Shown: piece after piece, positions 1 to 8,138 of the stretch
Layout: each line of letters begins with the position of its first letter
How positions within the stretch are numbered: the stretch's first letter is position 1
From: Desulfobacteraceae bacterium
Lineage (GTDB): Bacteria > Desulfobacterota > Desulfobacteria > Desulfobacterales > Desulfosalsimonadaceae
Reading direction: 5' to 3'
Length of the DNA: 45,012 nt
Assembly (NCBI GenBank): GCA_021737565.1
Contig: JAIPDS010000011.1
Coordinates: 1 to 45,012, forward strand
Position numbers and translations under genes: made by a program
Notes under the pieces: model-generated
What the model was told of the DNA's origin: nothing
Databases searched by the model: none
What the model saw: only the letters and a program-made list of their open reading frames with translations

Positions 1-138
1 GGGGGAAGCCATAGCGGCCGGCGCTGTCTGGGCGCACGACAGTGCGGGAGTTCGCCGGACGCGGCGAAGCACGCCGGGCAGATGCCAGGCCCGAATGCAG
101 CGAACGAAAAGACTGCCCCGCCTTGGACAGCATCCTGA
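1..138 (-). repeat. Dispersed repeat, copy A (cut by window start)
   Basis: Bases 8-138 match 24080-24210 in reverse complement without gaps. I counted 10 mismatches in 131 columns by eye, and 48-122 is identical over 75 bases. No ORF is shared between the copies, so this is a non-coding mobile or palindromic repeat. The element may continue upstream of the window. Confidence 0.85.
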
Positions 139-315
139 TAACCGGATTGCGGTTTTTCGGTTTTTGCAATTCTTTTCGGTTGTTGGGGTGATCCGATAAT
201 ACTGGAAAGTACCTGCAAAAACTCTACCCGGCTCCCGCAAGCACTTACGCAGCAGAGCTGCGGGACAGTTTGTTCACCGCTGAGCGCCTTCGGGATTCGG
301 CCCTGTCGTGCAGGG
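139..315. other. Non-coding stretch
   Basis: No convincing gene is seen. It holds two small hairpins: CCCGCA with TGCGGG around 235-264, and CCCTG with CAGGG around 301-315, just past the stop of the MaoC gene. Neither is followed by a T-run in the right direction, so I do not call a terminator. Confidence 0.4.
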
Positions 316-792
316 TCAGTTCCCGTGCCTGGCCGCCTTGTTGGTGGGATCGCCCTCGGCAAGCATCCGCTTCATAACACGCTTCTGCTCGTCTGCGGGC
401 ATAACGCCGCAAAGAGTTGCCGTCATTACCACTTCTCCCTGCTCGTCTGTAAAAACGGCCTCTGCCTCGACCCTGCCCTTTTCGTCCACCTCGGTTATTT
501 CAAGTACGCAGGTCACGGTCTGGTTAAGATAAACCGCCTTTTTAAATCGAAAGTCCATTCCTGTTGCCAGACACCCGATCTGGCCGCCTATCTCGGTCAG
601 CATGGCCCCCACCAGCAGCCCGTGACATATTCTGCCTGAAAATCCCCTGGAACGGGCAAAACGCTCGTCAAAATGCACAGGATTATAATCGCGCGAGACT
701 TCGGCAAACCCGAGCATGTCCGCCTCGCTAAAGGTTCGGGTCACCGAGAACCGGTCGCCTTTCTTTATTCCCAGGACAGCATTTTCTCTCAT
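316..792 (-). CDS. MaoC-like hotdog hydratase (PhaJ type)
   Basis: This 158-residue protein has a MaoC/PhaJ-type hotdog fold and probably hydrates enoyl-CoA to (R)-3-hydroxyacyl-CoA. The family signature is visible: a D-x-NPVHFDE segment near residues 37-43, with the catalytic Asp and His, followed by a GRICHG-L segment around 57-65. Length fits single-domain (R)-specific enoyl-CoA hydratases. I chose the ATG at 792 because AAGGGGGA lies about 10 bases upstream; a start at 834 would add 14 residues with no Shine-Dalgarno. It is transcribed away from the thiamine operon and has no same-strand neighbour in the window. Substrate chain length cannot be told; a role in fatty-acid or polyhydroxyalkanoate metabolism is inference. 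Confidence 0.85.
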   Translation of the reverse strand: MRENAVLGIKKGDRFSVTRTFSEADMLGFAEVSRDYNPVHFDERFARSRGFSGRICHGLLVGAMLTEIGGQIGCLATGMDFRFKKAVYLNQTVTCVLEITEVDEKGRVEAEAVFTDEQGEVVMTATLCGVMPADEQKRVMKRMLAEGDPTNKAARHGN

Positions 793-880
793 GGATCGGA
801 TTTCCCCCTTCCGCTCAATCTTAATTTCACACACAGGCTCTAAATATTTACAATAAACTTTTTTATTTTTAAACTTTTTC

Positions 881-908
881 TTGACATCTGACTCAGGGTT
901 TTTAATCT
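881..908 (+). promoter_or_regulatory. Candidate sigma-70 promoter of thi operon
   Basis: TTGACA (881-886), a 16-base spacer and TAATCT (903-908) lie 26 bases before the riboswitch. A perfect TATAAT at 919-924 is an alternative -10, but it has no good -35 at the right distance. Confidence 0.55.
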
Positions 909-933
909 TTGTTCACAATATAATCAATCGTTG

Positions 934-1018
934 TTGGGGGTGCCGGTCTCCGGCTGAGAATCCGCAAAACGCGGATAACCCTTTAAACCTGATCAGGATA
1001 ATGCCTGCGCAGGGAAAA
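934..1018 (+). promoter_or_regulatory. TPP riboswitch (THI element)
   Basis: The conserved THI-box blocks appear in order: GGGGGTGCC at 936-944, GGCTGAGA at 952-959, a P3 stem (TCCGC with GCGGA) at 961-975, ACCCTT at 978-983, and CCTGATCAGGATAATGCC at 988-1005 followed by GCGCAGGGA. It lies directly upstream of thi4-thiC, both thiamine biosynthesis genes. Binding of thiamine pyrophosphate to this leader is established for the class. Here it probably acts by transcription termination, because a terminator follows about 40 bases later. Confidence 0.95.
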
Positions 1019-1055
1019 CGACGGACATCCATGTATAGGCATAAAATGGACGTTT

Positions 1056-1089
1056 AGCCGCTTTTCCCGACCGGGAGGGCGGTTTTTTT
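1056..1089 (+). terminator. Riboswitch-controlled intrinsic terminator
   Basis: The stem CCGC-TTTT-CCCG pairs with CGGG-AGG-GCGG and is followed by seven T. Its 5' arm, CGCTTTTCCC, can instead pair with AGGGAAAACG at 1011-1020, the 3' end of the riboswitch. That gives mutually exclusive antiterminator and terminator folds. The thi4 Shine-Dalgarno AAGGAGG follows at 1098. Confidence 0.75.
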
Positions 1090-1111
1090 ATGAAAAAAAG
1101 GAGGAAAAAGC

Positions 1112-1897
1112 ATGGCACTTGACGAAATTATCATATCCCGGGCAATTATTGAGCGCTACCATGAAAAGCTGACCGAAAACCTTGAAACCGACGTTGCCAT
1201 CGTGGGCGCAGGTCCCTCAGGACTTGTGGCGGGATATTACCTGGCAGAGGCCGGGAAAAAAGCTGCCCTTTTTGAAAGAAAACTCAGTATCGGCGGGGGC
1301 ATGTGGGGCGGCGGCATGCTGTTTAACGAAATCGTGGTCCAGTCCGCGGCCCTTCCCATACTCGAAGAATTCGGGATCAGATACAGGAAGTATCAGGACG
1401 ACTACTACACGGCAGACGGTATTGAGGCGGTGGCATCGCTTACATCCTGCGCACTTAAAGCCGGACTTACCATATTTAACTGCGTCACGGTGGAAGATCT
1501 CATGATGCGGCCCGACAGGGTTGAAGGGCTGGTAATCAACTGGTCTCCGGTTGAAATGACCGGCCTCCACGTTGACCCCCTGACCGTGTGCGCAGGGTTC
1601 GTGGTGGATGCCACTGGCCATGATACAGACATTGTAAAAGTGGTGGATGAAAAGATGCCCGGCAGGCTCAACACATCTACAGGCGGCATAGTAGGCCAGA
1701 AAGCCATGTGGGCCGACAGGGCTGAAACCGATACCATGCAAAACACAAAAGAAGTCTTTCCGGGGCTCTATGTTGCAGGAATGGCTGCCAATGCCACAGC
1801 AGGAGGCCCCAGAATGGGTCCTATATTCGGCGGCATGCTGCTTTCAGGTCAAAAAGTCGCACAGAGCCTTATCCGGAGACTTGATCAAACTTCTTAA
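1112..1897 (+). CDS. thi4: Thi4 family thiazole synthase, sulfide-dependent type
   Basis: Makes the thiazole half of thiamine (ADP-thiazole) from NAD and glycine. The 261-residue protein has an N-terminal dinucleotide-binding GAGPSG at residues 32-37, the GGGMWGGGM segment at 61-69 typical of Thi4, and the C-terminal [11 protein letters not shown]. At the position where yeast and plant Thi4 carry the suicidal sulfur-donor Cys, this protein has His153 in GLHVDP, as in the archaeal enzymes that use free sulfide with iron. A single-turnover mechanism is therefore unlikely, and the protein suits a sulfidic anaerobe. First gene after the TPP riboswitch, with AAGGAGG seven bases before the ATG and thiC 18 bases downstream. 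A generic FAD oxidoreductase is the only alternative, and I consider it unlikely. Confidence 0.93.
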   Translation: MALDEIIISRAIIERYHEKLTENLETDVAIVGAGPSGLVAGYYLAEAGKKAALFERKLSIGGGMWGGGMLFNEIVVQSAALPILEEFGIRYRKYQDDYYTADGIEAVASLTSCALKAGLTIFNCVTVEDLMMRPDRVEGLVINWSPVEMTGLHVDPLTVCAGFVVDATGHDTDIVKVVDEKMPGRLNTSTGGIVGQKAMWADRAETDTMQNTKEVFPGLYVAGMAANATAGGPRMGPIFGGMLLSGQKVAQSLIRRLDQTS

Positions 1898-1915
1898 AAA
1901 TCGGAGGAAAGCCCC

Positions 1916-3202
1916 ATGACACAGCTTGAATCAGCAAGGTCGGGCCATATTACCGACGAAATGAAGCAGGTCGCAGAAGCCGAAGGGATCTGTGCGGATT
2001 ACTTGCGGCAACAGATAGCACAGGGGCGGGTAGTGATCCCGAAAAACACGCAACGCAGCTTTGCCGCAAGAGGCATAGGCAAGGGCCTTCGCACCAAGGT
2101 AAACGCAAACATAGGCACATCGCCGAGCCGCCACGAAATCGAAGAGGAACTGGCCAAGCTTGACGCGGCTGTTTGCGCAGGCGCGGACGCAGTAATGGAT
2201 CTTTCAACCGGCGGAGACCTGGATTCGATTTTAAAAAAAATCCTGGAACGCTCCGGGGTTATGATAGGTACGGTTCCCGTTTACAAGGCGGTGAGCCGGA
2301 TGATCACCGCGGACAAAGCCTGTCCGGATCTGAGCGCTGATGACATTTTCTATGAAATAGAGGCGCAATGCAGGGCGGGAGTGGATTTTATAACCGTACA
2401 CTGCGGTATCACAATCGAAACCATGCGGGTGCTTAAAGAGTGCAGCAGGATAATGGGCATGGTTTCCCGGGGCGGAAGCCTTATGGCCGAATGGATATCG
2501 AAAAACAGAGCGGAAAATCCGCTTTACGAAAAATATGACCGTCTCCTGGAAATCGCAAGAGCCTATGATGTCACCCTTTCGCTCGGCGACGGCCTGAGGC
2601 CGGGAACTATTTTCGACGCCCATGACCGGGCCCAGATCAGCGAACTCGTGGTACTCGGAGAGTTGGCTCAAAAGGCCAGAAACGCAGGCGTCCAGGTAAT
2701 GATAGAGGGGCCGGGACACGTGCCGCTAAGCAGAATCGCCTATGATATGAGGCTTCAGCAGCGACTTTGCGGAGAGGCTCCCTATTACGTGCTCGGACCG
2801 CTGCCCACGGATATAGCAGCAGGCCACGATCATATTGCCGGTGCGGTAGGGGGGGCGATCGCGGCTGCAAACGGAGCCGATTTCCTGTGCTATGTAACCC
2901 CGGCAGAGCATCTGACCCTTCCAGGGCCAAAGGAGGTACGCGAAGGCGTCATAGCTTCGAAAATAGCCGCTCATATCGGCGACCTTGAAAAGGGCATAAA
3001 CACGGCCCTGCAGCGGGACAAAAAAATGGCGGAGGCCAGAGCCGGCTTTGACTGGAAGGCCATGTTCGAACAGGCAATAGATCAGGATAAAGCCAGGGCC
3101 ATGCGCACGCAAAGCGCTGATAAGGACAGGGACGTGTGCACAATGTGCGGGGACTTCTGCGCCCTTAAAACCTATGCAAGGGCAACGAAAAAAAATAAAT
3201 AA
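1916..3202 (+). CDS. thiC: Phosphomethylpyrimidine synthase ThiC
   Basis: Radical-SAM enzyme that rearranges aminoimidazole ribotide to hydroxymethylpyrimidine phosphate, the other half of thiamine. The 428 residues match the short ThiC form, without the N-terminal extension of enterobacterial ThiC. Recognisable segments are NANIGTSP near residue 64, MDLSTGGDLD near 94, GVDFITVHCGI near 154, LGDGLRPG near 225 and MIEGPGHVPL near 259. The C-terminal cluster motif is C-TM-C-GDF-C (CX2CX3C), one residue tighter than the CX2CX4C of the long ThiC enzymes. It shares the TPP-riboswitch transcript with thi4. BzaF (hydroxybenzimidazole synthase) is a close paralog, but the riboswitch and thi4 argue for ThiC. 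Confidence 0.92.
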   Translation: MTQLESARSGHITDEMKQVAEAEGICADYLRQQIAQGRVVIPKNTQRSFAARGIGKGLRTKVNANIGTSPSRHEIEEELAKLDAAVCAGADAVMDLSTGGDLDSILKKILERSGVMIGTVPVYKAVSRMITADKACPDLSADDIFYEIEAQCRAGVDFITVHCGITIETMRVLKECSRIMGMVSRGGSLMAEWISKNRAENPLYEKYDRLLEIARAYDVTLSLGDGLRPGTIFDAHDRAQISELVVLGELAQKARNAGVQVMIEGPGHVPLSRIAYDMRLQQRLCGEAPYYVLGPLPTDIAAGHDHIAGAVGGAIAAANGADFLCYVTPAEHLTLPGPKEVREGVIASKIAAHIGDLEKGINTALQRDKKMAEARAGFDWKAMFEQAIDQDKARAMRTQSADKDRDVCTMCGDFCALKTYARATKKNK

Positions 3203-3309
3203 AACTGCTCAGGTATTGATCCCCGGTTTTTTTTGGGGTATTTGTGTATTGAAATTACAATAAATTTATTTTGATTAATTTGCCATTCTGCACAAGCAAG
3301 GAGATTGTC

Positions 3310-4929
3310 ATGGTTGCATTCCATTACCAGCCCATGTTTCCGCTCGGAAGCGACGATACTCAATATAGGCGTCTCTCTGATTCACACGTCTCTGTCCCGG
3401 AGTTCGACGGACAAACAATTGTCAGGGTGGAGCCGGAGGCTCTCTCGCTGCTCGCAGAAACAGCTTTTAAAGACGTCTCCCACCTTTACAGAACAACTCA
3501 TCTGCAGCAACTGGCGGAAATCTTAAAAGATCCTGAAAGCTCGGAAAACGACCGGTTCGTTGCCCTGGAAATGCTTAAAAATGCGACTATTTCAGCGGAA
3601 TTCGAATTTCCAATGTGCCAGGATACCGGCACTGCCGTGATTATCGGAAAAAAGGGACAAAGGATATGGACCGGACGCAATGACGAGAAGGCCCTCTCAA
3701 AAGGGGTATTTGACGCTTATACCAAAAACAATCTACGCTATTCCCAGAACGCGCCCATAACCCTTTATGAAGAAAAAAACACGGGCTGCAACCTTCCCGC
3801 CCAGATCGAGCTGTATGCAGCAGAGGGCGGGCAGTACGACTTTCTGTTCATTGCCAAGGGCGGAGGATCGGCAAACAAGACCTTTCTGTACCAGCAGACC
3901 AAGGCGGTATTAAATGAAAAGGCCCTGATTCCCTTTCTGACCGAAAAAATGAAGTCTCTTGGCACCGCTGCATGCCCTCCTTATCATCTGGCCGTGGTTA
4001 TAGGAGGCGCTTCGGCCGAAGCCAATCTCAAAACAGTAAAGCTTGCAAGCGCGGGATACCTTGATACCCTTCCTGCTTCGGGCAACGAGTACGGCCATGC
4101 ATTCCGGGTTCCTGAACTAGAGGAAAAACTTCTTGCCGTATCCCGGCAGCTTGGCATAGGCGCACAGTTCGGTGGCAAATATTTCTGTCTTGATGTAAGG
4201 GTTATACGCATGCCCAGGCACGGGGCATCATGCCCGATCGGCATCGGGGTGAGCTGCAGCGCGGACAGAAATATTAAAGGCAAAATAACCGAGGAAGGGG
4301 TTTTTATCGAACAACTTGATACAAACCCGGCACGGTTTCTGCCCGGGGAGCCGGAAATAGAAAGCCCTGCGGTAAATATTGATTTAAACCGGCCCATGGA
4401 TGAAATAAGACGGGACCTGAGCCGGTATCCCGTCACCACCCGGCTTCTTCTCTCAGGCGACATAGTGGTTGCAAGGGATATCGCCCATGCAAGGATTTAT
4501 GAACAGCTTGAGAAGACCGGGAAACTGCCCCGATACATGAAGGACCATATAATATACTACGCAGGCCCGGCAAAAACCCCAAAAGGCTACGCCTCGGGCT
4601 CCTTTGGCCCCACGACCGCCGCGCGCATGGATCCGTACGTACCGATATTTCAGAAACACGGCGGCTCTCTTGTCACCCTTGCAAAGGGCAACCGTTCGGC
4701 GCAAGTAAAAAATGCGTGCAAAAAATACGGCGGCTTCTACCTTGGTTCAATAGGCGGGCCTGCGGCGCGCCTGGCAAAAGAGTGCATCACCGGAGTGGAG
4801 GTGATAGATTTTGAAGAACTGGGCATGGAGGCGGTCTATAAAATCAGCGTAAAGGATTTTCCCGCCTTTATAATAATTGACGACAAGGGCAACGATTTTT
4901 TCGAACAGATACTAAAATCAGATGAATAG
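3310..4929 (+). CDS. Fumarate hydratase, class I ([4Fe-4S])
   Basis: Interconverts fumarate and malate. The 539-residue protein contains both halves of the class I enzyme: the alpha domain, with PMCQDTGTA around Cys103, the GGGSANKT loop and the GASCPIGIG cluster segment, and a beta domain with SGDIVVARD, the AGPAKTPKG substrate loop and KGNRS. Three Cys in these segments should hold the oxygen-labile cluster. I chose the ATG at 3310 because AAGGAGA lies six bases upstream; an in-frame ATG at 3271 has no Shine-Dalgarno. Its stop overlaps the next gene by 8 bases, so the two are translationally linked. It works in the TCA cycle or in fumarate/malate flux of an anaerobe. Confidence 0.93.
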   Translation: MVAFHYQPMFPLGSDDTQYRRLSDSHVSVPEFDGQTIVRVEPEALSLLAETAFKDVSHLYRTTHLQQLAEILKDPESSENDRFVALEMLKNATISAEFEFPMCQDTGTAVIIGKKGQRIWTGRNDEKALSKGVFDAYTKNNLRYSQNAPITLYEEKNTGCNLPAQIELYAAEGGQYDFLFIAKGGGSANKTFLYQQTKAVLNEKALIPFLTEKMKSLGTAACPPYHLAVVIGGASAEANLKTVKLASAGYLDTLPASGNEYGHAFRVPELEEKLLAVSRQLGIGAQFGGKYFCLDVRVIRMPRHGASCPIGIGVSCSADRNIKGKITEEGVFIEQLDTNPARFLPGEPEIESPAVNIDLNRPMDEIRRDLSRYPVTTRLLLSGDIVVARDIAHARIYEQLEKTGKLPRYMKDHIIYYAGPAKTPKGYASGSFGPTTAARMDPYVPIFQKHGGSLVTLAKGNRSAQVKNACKKYGGFYLGSIGGPAARLAKECITGVEVIDFEELGMEAVYKISVKDFPAFIIIDDKGNDFFEQILKSDE

Positions 4930-6244
4930 CAAAATAGCCCGCGGCGCAAAAAACATAACCGGATTTATAACCCATAGCGTCTGGTACGATCCGCCTGATG
5001 CCGGGCGCATGCATACGGGCCTTCTTTATGCATTGCGGGTCATTCTGATCACCGCAAACAGCATCCGCAATAAAACCATACTAATGCGCTCCTCATCACT
5101 TTCCTACAGCACCCTTCTTGCGGTGGTCCCGGCGCTTGCCATAGGTTTTTCAATGCTAAAGGGGCTGGGCCTTGAAGCCCGGCTCGAAGACCTGCTGGTA
5201 ACCTACCTTGCCGCGGAGCAGAAAGAACTTGGCAACAGATTAATTCAATATATATCAAATACTGATTTTAAAGCCCTTGGCGCTGTGGGCACAGGCGTTC
5301 TCATCTATGCCGTTATCATGATGCTGAGTAATGTGGAAGGCGCATTCAATGATATTTGGGGGATTACTCGCAACAGAACCTTAATCCGCAAAATATCTGA
5401 CTACATAAGCGTGCTTCTGCTGGGGCCTCTTCTCATTGTCCTCTCAGCGGCCATGATAACCTCTATGTCATCAAACACGATCGTGCAGACACTGTCAGAA
5501 TACAGGGTCTTTAAGGATTTTTTCATTCTTTTTGATATGGTGATCCCCTATCTTGTGCTTTGGCTTGCCTTTGCCGCCATTTACATGCTTATGCCCAATA
5601 CCCGCGTACGCTTTGTGCCGGCCCTGATCGCCGGAGTTGTTTGCGGCACGGTTTGGCAACTGGCATTTGAAGTATACACGGGATTCAACATCGGCGTGAC
5701 CCGCTACAATAAAATCTACGGCACCTTTGCAGCCCTGCCCGTTTTTATCATATGGATATACGTAAGCTGGGTCATTGTTCTGGTGGGTGCCAAAATTTCA
5801 AACGCAATCCAGAACATCAGAACCTACCAGCTCGAATTCAGTGAAACAGGGGCGAGTCCCGGCCAACGGCAGGCCATAGGGCTTTATATCTTCCATGAAA
5901 TTGCACGCCACTTTCATGAAGGCCTCTATCCCCCGGAAGCCGAAAAAATCTCAAGGCATCTTTCAGTGTCTTTGCGGCTGGTTCAGGAGACCCTGTCCAT
6001 ATTAAGCGAAAAAGGCCTGCTGCGGCAGGTCGAAGGGGCCGGCTATCTCTTTCAGCCGGCCATGGATCTAAAAAAGATAAAAGCCGCGGACATATTCAAC
6101 GCTATACGTGATCACGGGAAAACCCCCTGGGAAATCCCGGAGCATGCAAAAAATCCGGCCCTCGAAAAAGTTATCAGCGCCAGGAAGCAGGCCGCGGACC
6201 AGATCGCTGGCGAAATTACCATGAACGAGCTTGTTTCGGGTTAA
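4922..6244 (+). CDS. YihY/BrkB-family inner membrane protein with C-terminal winged-helix-like domain
   Basis: The 440-residue protein has a YihY/BrkB (formerly 'RNase BN') membrane region of about six segments over residues 30-290. The family pattern [18 protein letters not shown] is near residue 57, and a tight [18 protein letters not shown] segment is near 275. Residues 310-420 are soluble and look like a winged helix ([10 protein letters not shown], then [18 protein letters not shown]), as in many proteobacterial YihY proteins. The family is not a ribonuclease despite old names; its function is unsettled, with transport suggested. It starts inside the fumarase gene and has no clear Shine-Dalgarno of its own, so it probably depends on coupled translation. 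Confidence 0.85.
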   Translation: MNSKIARGAKNITGFITHSVWYDPPDAGRMHTGLLYALRVILITANSIRNKTILMRSSSLSYSTLLAVVPALAIGFSMLKGLGLEARLEDLLVTYLAAEQKELGNRLIQYISNTDFKALGAVGTGVLIYAVIMMLSNVEGAFNDIWGITRNRTLIRKISDYISVLLLGPLLIVLSAAMITSMSSNTIVQTLSEYRVFKDFFILFDMVIPYLVLWLAFAAIYMLMPNTRVRFVPALIAGVVCGTVWQLAFEVYTGFNIGVTRYNKIYGTFAALPVFIIWIYVSWVIVLVGAKISNAIQNIRTYQLEFSETGASPGQRQAIGLYIFHEIARHFHEGLYPPEAEKISRHLSVSLRLVQETLSILSEKGLLRQVEGAGYLFQPAMDLKKIKAADIFNAIRDHGKTPWEIPEHAKNPALEKVISARKQAADQIAGEITMNELVSG

Positions 6245-6392
6245 ACCGGGCAACTTCCGGTGAAATTCTTATATTCCCGGACCCGGCGCTTTGCATGATG
6301 CACCGGGAATTTTCGAGAAGTGTTGATTAAGTAAATGACGGTGTGCTATATTTGAAAAGAATACCCGGCAATTGGACAAAAAAGGGCTCTTA

Positions 6393-6785
6393 ATGAAAAC
6401 CGACAAATCCCCGGTGGCACCGTTAAAGAAAGTCCTGGTTCACATTTCGGCCGGCAAAAGACCTTCCGGAACAGAACTGATGGAGCCGGAGTCGGTGGAG
6501 TTTATTTTCGGACTCGGCAGGACCGGGCTAACCCCTCTTGAGCGCCGTATAGAAGGCAGAACCGCGGGGTACTCTACAAGTGTGGAAATATACCGCTCAA
6601 ATATCCCCGGGTTTTTCGGGCATATATTCCCCTTCCCCATGAGGCTTAAAATTCCCCTGGATCCTTTTTATCTCAACATGAAAATAGTATCAGTGGATTC
6701 CGCGGATCCCAGGGAAGTGGTAAGGGCCATGGCTGAAATCACCGCCTGCAGCGGATGCGACTGCGGATGCGGCGGGCACTTTTAA
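6393..6785 (+). CDS. Small protein, possibly FKBP-like, with Cys-rich metal-binding tail
   Basis: The 130-residue protein is not firmly recognised. The central part, with VEFIFGLGRTGLTPLERRIEG followed by a 'TSVEI' strand, resembles the FKBP/SlyD pattern 'leFtlGeGqliPgfEeaLiGmkvGe-k-v-I'. It ends in CSGCDCGCGGHF, a Cys/His-rich tail that recalls the metal-binding C-terminus of SlyD. I read it tentatively as a divergent FKBP-type prolyl isomerase or metallochaperone. The ATG at 6393 has AAGGG eight bases upstream; a TTG at 6372 would add seven residues. Its stop is 3 bases from the convergent acyltransferase stop. The annotation rests on pattern only. Confidence 0.6.
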   Translation: MKTDKSPVAPLKKVLVHISAGKRPSGTELMEPESVEFIFGLGRTGLTPLERRIEGRTAGYSTSVEIYRSNIPGFFGHIFPFPMRLKIPLDPFYLNMKIVSVDSADPREVVRAMAEITACSGCDCGCGGHF

Positions 6786-6788
6786 CCC

Positions 6789-7703
6789 TCAGACAGCTTT
6801 ATGATCTTTATCATAAAGCATCTTATCGAGGATTTTGTCCTTTTCCTCCCAGATCCTGTTCAGCCATTTATTAAAGAATCCGCGAACCCGGTTATCGGTA
6901 AAATAACTACCCTGGGTGAATTCATCCGGGATTTCAAGGATTCTTGCATCCACTTTTATCCTGGAGACCTTGCCGCAGAAAAACTCCCAGAGGCCCGGTG
7001 CTCCTTCGGGATAGGCAATGGTGATGTCAATCATGTTATCCAAAAGGTCGCCCATGGCGTAAAGCGTCATGACAAGCCCTCCCGACCTGGGCCTGAGCAG
7101 ATTTTTGAAGGGAGATTGCTGCATGCGGTGTTTTTCAGGGGTAAAGCGGGTTCCTTCCACGAAATTTATTACCGTTACCGGTACTTCCTTGAATTTTTCG
7201 CAGGATTTTTTCGCAGTCTCAAGATCGCGGCCTTTCAAATGTGGATTTTTCTTTAAAAACTCCTTTGAATAACGTTTCATCACCGGAAAATCCAAAGCCC
7301 AGAGACATTGACCAAAAAACGGAAGCCACAACAGCTCCTTTTTAATGAAAAACTTGTAAGGCGGCACTTTGCCGGCAAGTACATGAACCAGCACAAGGAT
7401 ATCAACCCAGCTTTGATGGTTTGAAACAATCAGGCACCATCGTTGTGTGCCGATATTTTCCACCCCCTTTGCCTCCCATCTCACTCTTCCGGTCAACCGA
7501 TGGGTCCAGGCAGCGCATCTTACCCAAAGGCTGCTTGCGATCCAGTCCGTCACCCGGCTGCTCCACAGCTTTACCTTCCTTACCGGGAAAAAGAACTTCA
7601 CTATTGCCACGGCAAAAAGAAAAAGGGCCAGCACCACGGTAAAGAAAACATAAAACACAAATGTAATACTGCCGCGAATAAACGGCGGAAGAAAACAAAG
7701 CAT
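6789..7703 (-). CDS. PlsC-family lysophospholipid acyltransferase (YihG-like)
   Basis: Probably acylates a lysophospholipid or related glycerol phosphate at the inner membrane. The 304-residue protein starts with a hydrophobic anchor (about residues 8-35). It carries the acyltransferase block NHQSWVD near residue 95 (the HX4D catalytic pair appears as H-QSWV-D), then FPVMKRYS and the substrate motif VEGTRFTPEK near 185. Overall pattern and length resemble E. coli YihG. I chose the ATG at 7703 because GGAG lies about seven bases upstream; a GTG at 7760 would add 19 residues without better signals. It is transcribed toward the FKBP-like gene and divergently from proV. Confidence 0.88.
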   Translation of the reverse strand: MLCFLPPFIRGSITFVFYVFFTVVLALFLFAVAIVKFFFPVRKVKLWSSRVTDWIASSLWVRCAAWTHRLTGRVRWEAKGVENIGTQRWCLIVSNHQSWVDILVLVHVLAGKVPPYKFFIKKELLWLPFFGQCLWALDFPVMKRYSKEFLKKNPHLKGRDLETAKKSCEKFKEVPVTVINFVEGTRFTPEKHRMQQSPFKNLLRPRSGGLVMTLYAMGDLLDNMIDITIAYPEGAPGLWEFFCGKVSRIKVDARILEIPDEFTQGSYFTDNRVRGFFNKWLNRIWEEKDKILDKMLYDKDHKAV

Positions 7704-7947
7704 AAAGCTCCATCTCCGGTTTAGCAAGACTCCAATATTTATATTCTTACCAAATAACACTTATAATATCAACAACTTTTAACACAACCACCCTAACAGC
7801 CCGCATTTTCCGGGCTGGTCTGCCCTCCTGCCGGTGATACATTGACATTTCTTTTAAACTTTAATAAAAATTTACATTTCCATTAAGACATACGTTTAAA
7901 AATTTACGGACAATTCAAAATATTAACTTTAGCAAGGCTATCCGCAT

Positions 7948-7976
7948 TTGACTTTTCGCAAATGGCAAGCTATATT
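7948..7976 (+). promoter_or_regulatory. Promoter of proVWX
   Basis: TTGACT (7948-7953), a 17-base spacer and TATATT (7971-7976) form a good sigma-70 type promoter. A transcript starting near 7983 would have a leader of about 155 bases carrying the 8027-8083 hairpin. Confidence 0.65.
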
Positions 7977-8026
7977 TTTTTAACAAGACATTAATACGGA
8001 TATAAGATCAATCTGACCTCCAGCTC

Positions 8027-8083
8027 CGCAAAAAGAAGCTTAGTTAAAGGGTTTCCCTGAAAATCAGCAAGCTTCTTTTTGCG
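8027..8083 (+). promoter_or_regulatory. Long inverted repeat in proV leader
   Basis: CGCAAAAAGAAGCTT (8027-8041) and AAGCTTCTTTTTGCG (8069-8083) are perfectly complementary over 15 bases. The 27-base loop holds a smaller hairpin, AGGG-TTT-CCCT (8047-8056). It sits 55 bases before the proV ATG. It could be an RNA structure controlling expression or a protein-binding site. It is not followed by a T-run, so it is not a standard terminator. Confidence 0.7.
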
Positions 8084-8138
8084 TAAAAGAGCTTTGAAAG
8101 GCCTGAGGTTTGCAACCACACAAACAAGGGACTTAAAT

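Larger units (their letters stand above)
7704..8138. other. AT-rich divergent intergenic region
   Basis: No gene is seen in these 435 bases between the acyltransferase (-) and proV (+). The region is rich in A+T and carries the proV promoter (7948-7976), a weaker TTGACA-N17-TAAAAA candidate at 7842-7870, and a long leader hairpin at 8027-8083. Confidence 0.6.

Noticed and set aside
301-315. CCCTG/CAGGG hairpin as terminator of the MaoC gene
   Set aside because: No T-run follows on the minus strand and the stem is only five bases.
3216-3245. CCCC-GG-T8-GGGG as terminator after thiC
   Set aside because: Only four base pairs around a T-rich loop and no clean T-tract after it.
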